This document shows positions 1 to 10,200 of a stretch of 30,668 nucleotides of DNA, piece by piece. The position numbers and the translations under genes were made by a program. Each line of letters begins with the position of its first letter. The first letter of the stretch is position 1. This DNA comes from JAGVVZ01 sp964373165 (GTDB taxonomy: Archaea > Aenigmatarchaeota > Aenigmatarchaeia > CG10238-14): positions 1 to 30,668 of the forward strand of contig CAYJTF010000005.1 in assembly GCA_964373165.1 (NCBI GenBank), written 5' to 3'. A model generated the notes under the pieces. It made no database searches. It was not told the origin of the DNA and saw only the letters and a list, made by a program, of their open reading frames with translations.

Positions 1-64
1 TATAATTATACATACTATCTGAAATTATTTCTTTTCTAAAGATAAAATAATATTTGTGATATAA

Positions 65-160
65 ATCAAGCAAAAGAAAAAATATCTGATATCTGAAGAA
101 TATCTGAATTTTCTGTTAGAAGAAAAGAGATCTAGGGAGGCTAAAACTCCTTATGAAAAA
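65..160 (+). other. Possible 5' extension of the tadC-like gene without a standard start codon
   Basis: In the frame of the downstream platform gene there is no stop from 65 to 160, and the translation reads like protein: a Lys-rich start, a Glu-rich helix, then TPYEKLCRYSE running straight into the annotated part. A TPYE(K/R)-type stretch is what I expect near the N-terminus of this family, so the true protein probably begins upstream of the TTG at 161. The frame has no ATG, GTG or TTG between the TAA at 62-64 and 161; a GTG at 56 lies just before that TAA. A non-standard start, a point mutation or a base error could explain it. Bases 1-64 are AT-rich and show no gene. Confidence 0.45.
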
Positions 161-2158
161 TTGTGCAGATACAGCGAAGTATTGAATATAGATTTGCCAA
201 AAGAGTCTTCTAGACAACTAAAAGAAGATATAATATTCTCGACCCTCAACATAACGACAAAAGGCGTCATATCGGCCTCTATTTTAACCTTCTTGTTACT
301 TTTAATCGTTTCCCTTGGATTTGCTTTCATAACAAGCAATTTTGGCATAATGTCTCTATTAGTTGTTCTACCAATGAGCGTGGCATATCTCGTCTACTCA
401 TACCCAAAATTCATGTCACAAGTCCTCAAGATACAAACAGGTGACGAGGCAATAAAAATTGTCTTATATATGGTCATCTATCTAAAATTGCATCCGAATT
501 TTGAAGGAGCCGTGAATTTTGCGGCCGCTCATTCGAAGGGACCGTTGGCCACAGATATCAAAAAAGCGATGTGGGACATACAAGCTGGGAAATATAAAAC
601 TGTTGAAGAGGCTTTGTCTGCATACATGGCTAAATGGAGAGTGTGGAATGAGGATTTTGTAAGATCAGTGACTCTATTGTATAATGTTCTGATTGAACCG
701 TCAGAAATAGAAAGAGAGAACATTCTGAAAAAATCTTTGAATTTCCTGTTAACAAATACAGAAAGGAGGATGAAAGTCTATGTAGAAGATATAAGCGGTC
801 CTATTAACGTATTATACTTCCTAGGTATGCTGCTCCCAGTCATGGGAATAATAATGTTTCCTTTAATCTCAATGTTTTTGTATAGCTCGGTAAACCCGTT
901 CTATTTAGGGATTGGATATGTTATAGTGCTTCCTCTGCTGCTGCTGTTTTTGGTAAATAGAATTATATTAAAAAGGCCTTCAGCATTCATAATACCTGAC
1001 ATATCAAAGCATCCAGAATTGCCTCCGACAGACAAATATCCATTGAGATTTTTTGGGAAGACTTTTTTAATACCGATAGTGCCGACTGCCATTCTCGTAT
1101 CTCTATTGGTCATGATTTACGGGATTGTTCATTTTGTTGATTTGTATTCGAACCTGTCAACGGCAAGCGAAGGATTAAAAATGGAACTGCTGAAAAAGGA
1201 GGCGGAGTTCAGTTTAGGAAATTTAGCTGCTACATTCTCAGTAACGTTCGGCGTTGCTATTCTAGTATATTTGTACTTCTATATGAAAAGCGCACCGAGG
1301 ATTGGAATAAGGAACGAGATAAAAAACATTGAAGGCGAATTTCAGCTCGGACTGTACTCGTTAGGCAATTTCTTATCAGAAGGTTATCCTATAGAGAAGG
1401 CCATACAAAAAAGTTTGGATGAATATGAAAAGTTAGGATTGACAAAAAGTCCGACATTCAATTTTTTCTCCCAATTGTATAACAAAATGAAAAACTTGGG
1501 AACGGACTTCAGTAATGCCGTATTTGGCAAGAACGGAATAATAAGAATATTTCCATCCGTGCTTATCGAAGAAATAATGAGAATACTTTCCGACGCGTCT
1601 TCAAAAAGCTCAACTCTATTAGGAAATGTTGCAAAAACAATCGGATCGTATTTAGAAAGTTTGAATGTCATTGAAGCAAAAATAAGAGAATTATTGGAGG
1701 ATATAAGAACTGGGATCAGATTAGAGAGCTCTTTCGTCATACCTTTGGTCTGCGCAATGGTCGGTGTTTTGGGTATATTCTTCCTGAACATGTTACGTGG
1801 CTTGTCTTGCCAGCTGCAAAGCATTGAAAAATCTTTAGGAGTCATATTTCTGCAAAATGCGGCGATAGGCGTGGGTTCTGTTCTGAATGATCTGGTTGGA
1901 AATTTCACTCAGGTCATGCCTATGACTGTTTTACAGATAATTGTCGGCATATATACTGTAGAAATTATCTCTATATTTTCTCTTCTGTTGAACGGAATAG
2001 AAAATGGGTTTGACCGCACTTCAAGAGATCATATAATAGCTAAAAATTTATTGAGTGGCATGTTAGTCTATGCTGCCGTGAGTATAGTGGCTTTGATTGC
2101 ATTTCAACTACTGATAATAAAAATAATCACACAATCAGGTGGACCTGTTGTCTGTTGA
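161..2158 (+). CDS. tadC: TadC/ArlJ-like type IV filament platform protein (two T2SF domains)
   Basis: This is an inner-membrane platform protein of the type II secretion/type IV pilus/archaellum superfamily, which couples a cytoplasmic ATPase to pilin polymerisation. The 665-residue chain has two copies of the T2SF layout: residues about 90-215 and 395-530 are helical soluble stretches, each bracketed by hydrophobic segments (about 35-75, 215-270, 305-330, 360-378, 525-550, 600-660). Fused double-T2SF proteins are common in archaea. The first standard start is TTG at 161, but coding-like sequence continues upstream in frame, so the N-terminus is uncertain. The gene overlaps the next by 20 nt, suggesting coupled translation. 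No secretion ATPase or prepilin peptidase lies in the window; a TadA-type ATPase would be expected just upstream. Family assignment is firm; the exact pilus type is inferred. Confidence 0.85.
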   Translation: MCRYSEVLNIDLPKESSRQLKEDIIFSTLNITTKGVISASILTFLLLLIVSLGFAFITSNFGIMSLLVVLPMSVAYLVYSYPKFMSQVLKIQTGDEAIKIVLYMVIYLKLHPNFEGAVNFAAAHSKGPLATDIKKAMWDIQAGKYKTVEEALSAYMAKWRVWNEDFVRSVTLLYNVLIEPSEIERENILKKSLNFLLTNTERRMKVYVEDISGPINVLYFLGMLLPVMGIIMFPLISMFLYSSVNPFYLGIGYVIVLPLLLLFLVNRIILKRPSAFIIPDISKHPELPPTDKYPLRFFGKTFLIPIVPTAILVSLLVMIYGIVHFVDLYSNLSTASEGLKMELLKKEAEFSLGNLAATFSVTFGVAILVYLYFYMKSAPRIGIRNEIKNIEGEFQLGLYSLGNFLSEGYPIEKAIQKSLDEYEKLGLTKSPTFNFFSQLYNKMKNLGTDFSNAVFGKNGIIRIFPSVLIEEIMRILSDASSKSSTLLGNVAKTIGSYLESLNVIEAKIRELLEDIRTGIRLESSFVIPLVCAMVGVLGIFFLNMLRGLSCQLQSIEKSLGVIFLQNAAIGVGSVLNDLVGNFTQVMPMTVLQIIVGIYTVEIISIFSLLLNGIENGFDRTSRDHIIAKNLLSGMLVYAAVSIVALIAFQLLIIKIITQSGGPVVC

Positions 2159-4193
2159 AAAAAATGTTGTCGGCTTAATGTTAATAGTCATTCCTGTATT
2201 CACTGTCATGATTCTCATCATACTCAGCTGGCAAAGCATACCAAAAAAATGCTTTATTGATCAAAAGGCAGAGGCTGATATGATCATAGAAAATTTAGCT
2301 TCTTGTTCAGATTTGTGTTGGGGTAAACATGGATCGGGAAGCGACAGCATAATTGACGATTGCTTTGCGATTAATGTGCTTTCTACAAAAAGCATAACCA
2401 ACGACCAATTGAGTGAATTGAAAACTAAAAAAACGTTTATGAAAATAAATTTTAATGACGTACCTGCAGAAAAAAAATACCAGATAAAAATAAGATATGA
2501 TGGGTTTGATAGAGAAGTTGAATTGTTCGCCGAAGAAATAATTGAAAGAAGTACTACAACAACGACCACGAACATAGTCATATCTACGACAACAAGTACT
2601 ATACCTGGTGTAACTACAACAACGCTGCCATTGAACATAGATGACTTAGTCAATAGAATGAGCATAGAACAATTAGTTGAACAAACAATAATGTCTACTC
2701 TGGAAGGATCGAAATATAAAAATTTTTATTTGTTTAGATGGCAGATAACACCTGGATTCAGTCCGACACCAGTGAAAATTAATAATAAAGAAATCTGGCC
2801 GCTTGTTGCTACTGACGGAGAAGGTGGAAGAGTCAGGAGATTACCCAAAGATACAACACCCGGAAGAATTTCTGCAAGAGAAATTGGAAATTTATATGAA
2901 TCTGGATCCATGACCTTAAATGACGTGAGAACTCATGCGCAAGATATTGCAAAAGAAATGAAGCAATATAAACTAAACACTAATTTAGCACCAGTTTTAG
3001 ATATATCGTCATCAGGATTGATGTTTAATGATTGGAGATCTTTTTCTGGAGATCCGAATAAAGTAGAAGATATTGCTCAAGCGTTTATTCAAGGTCTTCA
3101 CGATGAGGGTATAATAGTCACAGGAAAGCATTTTCCTGGCTATGGGAATCAAGCAGCTAACAGTGATAATCAAAAAGTAACTGACTCCAGAATCATGGAA
3201 GATTTAGAAAATAGCCATTTGAAACCATATATCGGATTGACGAATGAATTGGATATGATAATGATGAATAGTATAATATACACTAATATAGATTCGAATA
3301 ATCCAGCTGTTTTTTCACCCACATTAATAAATAAAGCTAAGCTGATATCATCCAAAGCTGTATTAATAACTGATTCTCTTTCTGGTATCTCATCTAATTT
3401 GGGTATATCATTCAATGATATGGTAAAGAAGGCTATAACAAATAACGACATGCTATTATTCTCATCACCAACACTTGCAGACTCTGCGCATACAACTATC
3501 GTATCTATGATAAATTCTAGAGAAATCTCAAAGGAATCAATAAAGGAAAAGGTAACAAGAATTTTGTCACTTAAAGAAAAGTATGGGTTGATAAAAACTG
3601 TTGGTTCAATAGACGAGTCAGCACAACCAAAAATTGGCGTTATTGGAGATTCAATAACAGTTGATGAAATTTATCCAAAAAAATTACAAGATTTATTACG
3701 TCAACAATACCCAGATGCTGAAGTTTATAGTCACGGACATGGTGGGGATACAACAATAGCTATATCTGGAAGATTTGAAGATGATATACTGAATAATCCG
3801 CATAATTATAATACGGTAATAATCCAAGGTGGTGTCAATGATATCGCTAGTAGTTTTAACATCGAGAGTATAACCAAATCCAATTTACGTAAGATGTATG
3901 ACTTAGCTATACAGAAAAATAAAAAGGTTATTGCTCTGACAATATTACCATGGGGCTCATTTTACTCCAACAAACCAGAAAAAGAAACTTTTGAGAAAAA
4001 AACTAAAGAGTTAAATGATTGGATGAAACAACAAAGTGATATAATCGTTATTGATTTTTCAAGTATGGGTGATGAAACAAACCCATCTAAATTGAAAAGT
4101 GTTTATGATTGGGGAGATGGTCTTCATCCTAATCCTACAGGAAAAGAAGAAATGGCTCGCCTTATTGCACTTCAGGCTTACGGTATAAATTAG
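2139..4193 (+). CDS. Pilin-like protein fused to GH3 (NagZ-like) and SGNH/GDSL hydrolase domains
   Basis: A 684-residue surface enzyme. Residues 10-31 form one hydrophobic helix; 36-135 are a Cys-containing pilin-like head; 138-163 a Thr-rich linker; about 167-485 a glycoside hydrolase family 3 domain; and 495-684 an SGNH hydrolase. The GH3 part has the GKHFPG signature (329-334) and a nucleophile-type Asp412 in ITDSLSG. The loop that carries the acid/base His in NagZ (DSH) reads N341-S342-D343, so the dyad is altered. The SGNH part is complete: GDS with Ser505, GHGGD near 535, GGVND with Asn567, and D660-x-x-H663. NagZ enzymes cleave GlcNAc from muropeptides; SGNH enzymes include peptidoglycan O-acetylesterases, but the substrate here is inferred. 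The GTG start at 2139 overlaps the platform gene, so co-expression is likely. Confidence 0.85.
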   Translation: MDLLSVEKNVVGLMLIVIPVFTVMILIILSWQSIPKKCFIDQKAEADMIIENLASCSDLCWGKHGSGSDSIIDDCFAINVLSTKSITNDQLSELKTKKTFMKINFNDVPAEKKYQIKIRYDGFDREVELFAEEIIERSTTTTTTNIVISTTTSTIPGVTTTTLPLNIDDLVNRMSIEQLVEQTIMSTLEGSKYKNFYLFRWQITPGFSPTPVKINNKEIWPLVATDGEGGRVRRLPKDTTPGRISAREIGNLYESGSMTLNDVRTHAQDIAKEMKQYKLNTNLAPVLDISSSGLMFNDWRSFSGDPNKVEDIAQAFIQGLHDEGIIVTGKHFPGYGNQAANSDNQKVTDSRIMEDLENSHLKPYIGLTNELDMIMMNSIIYTNIDSNNPAVFSPTLINKAKLISSKAVLITDSLSGISSNLGISFNDMVKKAITNNDMLLFSSPTLADSAHTTIVSMINSREISKESIKEKVTRILSLKEKYGLIKTVGSIDESAQPKIGVIGDSITVDEIYPKKLQDLLRQQYPDAEVYSHGHGGDTTIAISGRFEDDILNNPHNYNTVIIQGGVNDIASSFNIESITKSNLRKMYDLAIQKNKKVIALTILPWGSFYSNKPEKETFEKKTKELNDWMKQQSDIIVIDFSSMGDETNPSKLKSVYDWGDGLHPNPTGKEEMARLIALQAYGIN

Positions 4194-4234
4194 CATTGCT
4201 TTAGTTTTTATTGACAAAAAAATATATGAAATAT

Positions 4235-4735
4235 ATGAAAGGAATTGCCTTATCAACAGTTGCCTACATGATCTTAGCAATAGTGGGGATATCATTATTA
4301 ATAATGTTAATAGGAATAAGAATCTCCCCAGCATTAAGAAAGGCTTATTGTTCCTCTATTCGTGGAATATCATCCATTCTGCCTTTACCTCAACACCTCA
4401 AACCCTCTCAGCCAATATATTGTGAAACGAATACTGTAAAATTGGAGAAGATTAAACTGAACACAAATATTCCGGAAGAGATATCATTTGAAATTGCATC
4501 TCATGTTGCAGCATGCTGGGAAAAAACTGGGGTGGCGAATATTGGAAGAGACCAAATATGTTATGAGATAGACATAACCGGAGTGAATGGCGAAGTATCG
4601 GAGAGTTCTGTTAAAACATTATTGGAAAGACAAAACTACCAGAATATGTTGACGTGGAAAACGGGATCTATATCCGGTCCTAAATCGATAGCCATAATGT
4701 ATGATGGCGACTCCAGGAAAATAGAGGTAGTATAG
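4235..4735 (+). CDS. Small pilin-like membrane protein
   Basis: A protein of 166 residues from the chosen ATG at 4235; in-frame starts at 4211 (TTG) and 4226 (ATG) would add a few residues. I prefer 4235 because it gives the M-K-G start shared by several neighbours and typical of class III (pilin) signals, followed by one hydrophobic helix (about residues 5-28). The rest is a soluble domain with scattered Cys residues (around CSSIRG, YCETN, ACWEK, CYEID) and a short beta-like C-terminus. It lies between the GH3-SGNH pilin and another small pilin-like gene that begins directly after its stop, so it is probably a minor pilin of the same operon. No family is recognised from sequence. Confidence 0.7.
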   Translation: MKGIALSTVAYMILAIVGISLLIMLIGIRISPALRKAYCSSIRGISSILPLPQHLKPSQPIYCETNTVKLEKIKLNTNIPEEISFEIASHVAACWEKTGVANIGRDQICYEIDITGVNGEVSESSVKTLLERQNYQNMLTWKTGSISGPKSIAIMYDGDSRKIEVV

Positions 4736-5143
4736 ATGTCAATGGTATTAGAATACCCAACAAAGATGATATTGTACATTGTTGTGATAATGGTGCTGAT
4801 TGGTATAATGTGGACTTTTAGGAATAATATAAGTAAGATCTGCCTGTTGCCTCCATGTAATGAGCAGGAATGCGACACCACAACACCTTCTCCTAAAACA
4901 GAAAACTCTCTTAATAGTGAAACTGCCGGAAAATACTGCAATCTTTGTTGGACTGACAAAAATGAAATATGCAGTCAAAATTTATTATGTTATGTCGTCA
5001 ACTTAGACTCTGAGGTTAATCCTTCATCTGTTTCATTGGACAATAACGTAAAAGATTTTTGCAATGTCAAATGCAACAAAAATACGAAAGTGATATTTTT
5101 CCAATATGATTATATTTCTAAAAAAGTTGAAATAACGTGTTGA
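4736..5143 (+). CDS. Small Cys-rich pilin-like membrane protein
   Basis: A 135-residue protein whose ATG follows the previous stop with no gap; a second in-frame ATG is at 4742. Residues about 10-28 form a single hydrophobic helix, followed by a Cys-rich outer domain (CLLPPCNEQEC, YCNLCW, CSQNLLC, FCNVKC and a C-terminal Cys). The even set of Cys residues suggests disulphides, as expected outside the cell. The C-terminal half resembles the small heads of its neighbours (a CxLCW-like stretch, then CYVV), compared with CSDLCWGK in the GH3-SGNH protein. The next gene starts one base after its stop, so the two are probably translated together. A structural or minor pilin role is inferred from context; no named family is recognised. 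Confidence 0.7.
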   Translation: MSMVLEYPTKMILYIVVIMVLIGIMWTFRNNISKICLLPPCNEQECDTTTPSPKTENSLNSETAGKYCNLCWTDKNEICSQNLLCYVVNLDSEVNPSSVSLDNNVKDFCNVKCNKNTKVIFFQYDYISKKVEITC

Positions 5144-5144
5144 G

Positions 5145-5591
5145 ATGAAAGGTCTTGCCTTAGAATATATTTTTGGTATTTTTTTGTTGACAGTACTAGT
5201 TATAATATCTACTGGGATGATGTTTTCTTTTTTTAAGCAAAGCAAGAATAACGAATTTACTCCAGTGGAAAATGCGACTTATCTTTGTAATTTTTTAAAT
5301 AATAATGAAATATCCTTTGAGGATTTCAAAAGCATTTTGTATGGATTTGTGAATAATCAGTGTTTTGAATTCAAAGCCAAACTAAAAGAAAGGGTAACTT
5401 TTGAGGATATTAAAAATTTTGTTGAAACACTTGATACACAAAAAAATGTTGTGAAGGTAAATGAATGTTCTTCATCAGGAATTAATACAGATACGATTTA
5501 TATCGGATTTGATTCCATAGATGATGAATATGTTTCATTATTTTCAAAACGAGTACTATATAATGACGTTTTGATTTGTAAAACAACATGA
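5145..5591 (+). CDS. Pilin-like head of a broken amidase fusion
   Basis: A 148-residue open frame starting MKGLALEYIFG, an M-K-G pilin-type tip with a Glu at the fourth residue after Gly, followed by a hydrophobic helix (about residues 5-28) and a soluble domain with Cys residues (YLCNF, QCFEF, NECSS, LICK). It ends at a TGA (5589-5591) just after K-T-T. The same frame continues beyond this stop with a Ser/Thr-rich linker and then the start of an amidase domain. The neighbouring fusions have the same head, Thr-rich linker and enzyme layout, so this looks like the front of a pilin-amidase fusion cut by a nonsense codon. As it stands it could still make a plain pilin-like protein. TGA is used as a normal stop by other genes here. 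Confidence 0.75.
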   Translation: MKGLALEYIFGIFLLTVLVIISTGMMFSFFKQSKNNEFTPVENATYLCNFLNNNEISFEDFKSILYGFVNNQCFEFKAKLKERVTFEDIKNFVETLDTQKNVVKVNECSSSGINTDTIYIGFDSIDDEYVSLFSKRVLYNDVLICKTT

Positions 5592-6157
5592 TCTACTAGT
5601 GCTACAATAACGACTATAGCAGATTTAAGTTGTCCTGACATAAGTTCATCAATAACCTTTCCTAACGCTGAAATTAAACTTCTTCCAGATTCAAATAGCG
5701 CTAGAAAGGAGAATACCTGCATAACACCAACTGAAATTGTTATTCATTGGAGCGGTGGTTGGAACATGGCATACATAACATACGATACTTTGGCGTTGAA
5801 CGATCTACCTGTCAGTTTGCTGTCGATGAATCAAGAACAATACAGATGCAACCACTTTACAATACAAAAGTTCAAAGACCAATATGCGCAAACTCTCACA
5901 ACGATTTTTCTATAAATATCGAAATGCCAGGATTATACTTTTCAGAAATGCCAGGTCCATGTGCTGACATTAACACTCCGCCGCCAGAAAGAGAAATACA
6001 ACAAACTATTGATTTAATATGCTGGCTAAAACATCAATATAATATTAAAAAAATCATAGGACACTATGAAGTTTCTGATAGTAATGGCAAAACAGATCCC
6101 GGGAAGAGTTTTCTCTATGATGTTCTTATTCCAAGAGTTAATTCTCAATGTCCATAG
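5592..6157 (+). pseudogene. N-acetylmuramoyl-L-alanine amidase domain, split by a frameshift
   Basis: This is the downstream part of the pilin-amidase fusion. From 5592 the head frame gives a Ser/Thr linker, then EIVIHWSGGW and a helix ending NDLPV near 5813. The coding sense then moves to the -1 frame, which gives FAVDESRTIQMQPL, NSHNDFSINIEMPG, IIGHYEVSDSN and GKTDPGKSF, ending at 6157. These are the successive signatures of the Amidase_2 (AmpD/PGRP) family: zinc ligands His (codon 5745-5747), His (6062-6064) and Asp (6095-6097), with a Glu in the INIEM strand. The enzyme would cut the MurNAc-L-alanine bond. One missing base near 5811-5818 explains the shift. With the upstream TGA there are two lesions, so this is a decayed gene, a recoded gene or a sequence error. 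All catalytic residues survive. Confidence 0.8.
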
Positions 6158-6235
6158 GATCAATGAGTAATAAAAATAAGCAATAAAAACCATAACATTT
6201 ATTTTAAGAAAACAATAGTTAATTAGGGCGATTAA

Positions 6236-7159
6236 ATGAAGAAAGGTGTTGGCGCTTTAGAAATCATATTCGGTATGTTTATTCTTATAATTGTCGTCTT
6301 GGTCTTAATCAGAATGTTTACAGCTATTGTGACACCAAAAAAAATACAAGAGCAGCTAGTAAACTTTGAATCGGCTTACCAAATAACGGCTGAGCAGGCA
6401 TCATGTAGTCAACTATGCGATAATTATCAGGATAGCGGTTGTAGTAGAAGAGCAGCAGCGAGTTATTGTCTAAAAAAAATAAATATAGATATTAGTGGTG
6501 ATAAACGACCTGGCGAACCATACCGTGGTAATTATGTCAATAATATACCTTATTGCGAGGATGGCCTTTACTGTTTCCATATAAATGACTGTAGTTGTGG
6601 TAACTACAAATTGACTCCTGAAAGATGTATTAGAATATTGTGTGATTACTATAAACTTGATGAGAATATACCATCTGAAACTGCAATTAAATTAATCACC
6701 AATGATAAAAATGGAATTACATGGGGAACTTGTAACAAAAATCCAAAAACGTGGACAGATTTGAATTATGAGCCGCCTGATGTTGGACTTACAGCAGATT
6801 ACTGGTGGGATAATGCGGGATATGATTCTACTTCCTGTGAAAACATACAAACAGGAAAAAGTCAAACAGGTGGCGTGAAGCTTGATTGCACTGCAGGCGG
6901 TAATACTATTACATGCAATTGGTCAGGATGCCCCACGGGAGAAACTACAATTCTATCAATATCAGCTAGAAAGGAGGGTAGTGACCCCAACCAACCCGGT
7001 AAAACATGTACTAATACTAACGGAATTGCTGTTGTAGCTTCAGGTAATTGTAAAACATTTCCTCTTGATACAGGTAATTATGTAGTTACGTTAAATTGTG
7101 GTGACCTTGATTTTCCAGAATCTATAATTAGAACAACACAAAATATCGTTATCAATTAG
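6236..7159 (+). CDS. Cys-rich pilin-like surface protein
   Basis: A 307-residue protein with the clearest class III signal in the cluster: MKKG then VGALE, placing Glu at +5 after the expected prepilin-peptidase cut, followed by a hydrophobic helix (to about residue 30). Residues 45-150 hold many Cys (SCSQLC, SGCSRR, SYCLKK, YCEDGLYC, DCSCGNY, RCIRILC), suggesting a disulphide-stabilised head. Residues about 200-307 look like an Ig-like beta domain with further Cys (LDCTAGG, TCNWSGC, TLNCGD). No enzyme motif is seen, so it may be a main or tip pilin, or an adhesin. It stands 78 nt after the amidase remnant, with an AT-rich tract (about 6190-6215) that could hold a TATA box, so it may start its own transcript. 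Family name unknown. Confidence 0.75.
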   Translation: MKKGVGALEIIFGMFILIIVVLVLIRMFTAIVTPKKIQEQLVNFESAYQITAEQASCSQLCDNYQDSGCSRRAAASYCLKKINIDISGDKRPGEPYRGNYVNNIPYCEDGLYCFHINDCSCGNYKLTPERCIRILCDYYKLDENIPSETAIKLITNDKNGITWGTCNKNPKTWTDLNYEPPDVGLTADYWWDNAGYDSTSCENIQTGKSQTGGVKLDCTAGGNTITCNWSGCPTGETTILSISARKEGSDPNQPGKTCTNTNGIAVVASGNCKTFPLDTGNYVVTLNCGDLDFPESIIRTTQNIVIN

Positions 7160-7209
7160 ATTTTTCTACGATGAAGAAAATATTAATTATAGATCATAAT
7201 ATATAATTA

Positions 7210-10200
7210 ATGAAAATTAATTTTTTCGGTATAATTATATTTGCAACTTTAATTTTTCAAATATTGTTTACTCAAACTGCTCTCAGTGTCAATCAAGAAT
7301 GTTTTTGCCCTTCTTCATCATGTACACCTCCACCTATCAGGTCTGATCAAAGCTGTGAATGGCAAGAAAATATGCCTACTGGACAGACTAAATGTAATGA
7401 CCCAAATGCAAATCCGTGTAAATGTCAACCACCATGGGGTTTTTATTGTGAAGGAAAGGGCAACGCAATTAACGTATATTGGAACAAACTTCAAGACAGA
7501 AACTTAGCTCAATCACCAAGAGAATATTTACTAAAAGTTTCTTGGGGTGCTTCTAACTATAAAGAATTTACTGTTGATTCAGCAACATACACAATTGGAG
7601 GTGGTAGTGGTTCTATGATAAATTTTACTTTGAAGGATATGTCTGGATTTACTTTTGATGCAGCTGCTACGTATAAAATAAAAGTAGGTGTAACTAAAGC
7701 TGACACTGGACAAAGTTGTTCTGGATCATTACTCCAGTTTTCAGAAGAAATTCAATGCACCGGAACACCATCGGCAACTACAACAATTAGTTTGTGCTCT
7801 CAAGGACATCTTAAAGACCCGACAAAATTTTTACCTGACCAAGAACATCCATGTAGACAATCATGCGGAGCAGATGCCATATGTGATGGAAAATATTCTG
7901 GTGATGGTGCAGCAAGTACAGGTTATTTAATTTGTAATGATAAATGTCAACCTGAAGCTTATAGTGGAGCTCTATCAGTTGGTTCTGTATGTTGGGGATC
8001 TCATGATTTTAGATGTGGAGCTGGTAGAGTTTGTTCTTATGTAAAAAATTATGTTTCTGGAAATAGTGGTCCATATACACAAATAGCCAAGTGTGTTGGA
8101 AACTGCGAACAGTTTAATGGAAAATGTGGTGAATGTATTAGAAAATGGACCTCTGGAGATGATTATGATTCTTCAATAACTAAAACGTGTGGGTATTGCA
8201 AATCTACTGGAAAATGTGTATTAGGTACAAAATACGGACCTGACACAAGTTCCGGGATGGTATCAGAGTGCTTATCACCTAATTGGATCTGGACTACATC
8301 AAATTGCCCAAGTGGTAGCACAGGAACTACCGCACCTCCTGGATCTACAATACCACCCACGACTGCTCCATCTGGATCTACCACTACAGTATCCGGACAA
8401 TGTGGTAATCCATGTACTGTTTGTATACTTGAAAAAAGAACGGATATATTACCATTTTATCAAAGTCGTGGGTGGGACACGTCGTGCAATAATCGCGATG
8501 CTATTATAGACAATTGGTGTATTATTAGTCCTGTTGATTGCCCTAATGCGAAACGTGATTTATGTGGAAATGTGTGTGGATCTACGTCAACCACAGCACC
8601 GCCATCGACAACAACTACAAGCACTACAACAACTTCAACTGCAACCACATCAACAACAACCACACTCCCTCCAGTTACTCAATTCACTCTTTCATGCGAT
8701 AAAGAATCGATGAAAGTAGACGAAGTGACGAAATGCTCTGTAAAAGATTGCATATCAGGATTATGGGTCGTTGTCAATAAAGAAAAAACGCCATTAGATC
8801 CGTTGACGCTCGAACCAATCAAAGATATACCGCCAACAAAAATTGAAATAAAGCCAACTAAGACAGATGGATTGATAAAGGCGTATGCTATATGCTTTGA
8901 GCCTGTTGGAATGAAACAGATAAAACAGGAGAAGCTAATAGCAGTAACTGGCGGATCTACAACTAGCAGTTCAACAAGCACTACAACGACACAACCATCT
9001 TCAAATGAACTAGTATGCCATTTCGACAACAGCTTTACTTGTTCGGGCGGAGAAACAACTGATCAGGAAATACTGATTGACAATTTTGCGGATGGTGAAA
9101 AATGGCAAGAAAGTATGATGACTGGCAGCACGATAAATGGTGAATACCAAGGGCAGATAGTATCAACAGTTGACCCATACATGTTTATGCCGACAAGCTT
9201 CGACGAATCGCTCAATCACATATCAATGAAATACAAAGGGTACCCCAAGGGACCAAGTGCAATAAAAATCTATTACACGGATAATGATGATACTACAAAT
9301 AATGATTGCGATGAGTTTGATGAAAAGTGTTCGCAATCGTTCCCAATAACAGTTACATCGGATTATCAACTGCTATCGCTTGATATGACAGATGCTGAAT
9401 GGATTGATAATGACGGGCTGATAAATCAGTTGAAAATTGATTTTGAATCGGCTACAGATGCAGGAACAATATTCCTAGATCTGATCAGAGCATCGTCAGC
9501 TGGATTTGCACCAGGAAAGAGTGATGCCGGCGCTGTGATAAAAACTGGCAACACATTAACCTATCCTACTACTGGCAATATCAACCCGGACAAAGGAACA
9601 ATTGACTTCTGGGTTAAACCACTGTGGAACGGAAATGACGGAATAACACATTATCTATTCGATACAGGAGCGACAACAGACAGTAATAGACTGTCAATAT
9701 ACAAAGACTCTGCTAATAAATTAATATTCAGCATACTTGATCCTTCAGGCAACGGTAATTCTATCGCTACTGACATATCATCCTGGAAAGCAGATGAACT
9801 GCACGATATTAGAGTCACATGGAAGGTAAATGAAATGCAATTATATGTTGATAATAATCTCATAGGAACAGATTCGTCTTTGAATGTACCAACATCGCTG
9901 GGAAATAATATGTTTATCGGATCAAGTATGAACAAAGTTGACCAGGCTAACGCAGTTATTGATGAGTTGGTGATAGGATCGAGTGTCACACCGCCAGCAA
10001 CCACGACTACGTCTACATCAACGACCATTGGTAGCACGACTACTCTTAAACAAGAATTTGATATGGATGAGATAGCATGTAACGAAAACACGTGCTCATT
10101 AAGTATAATCAAGAATACGATGAATACTGACGTGGTAGTATACATCAACCTAGTTCAAGAACCAGAAGGAACAATTTATTACAAAGGAAGTGTAAATATT

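Noticed and set aside
1384..1908. Long minus-strand open frame opposite the platform gene
   Set aside because: It lies wholly inside a recognised gene and its translation shows no motif; an antisense shadow.
8460..8663. Val-rich minus-strand frame opposite the Thr linker
   Set aside because: The Val runs are the antisense of ACA/ACT/ACC repeats, not a protein.
9651..10148. 165-residue minus-strand open frame
   Set aside because: It is antisense to the LamG-like domain, which has clear family patterns on the + strand.
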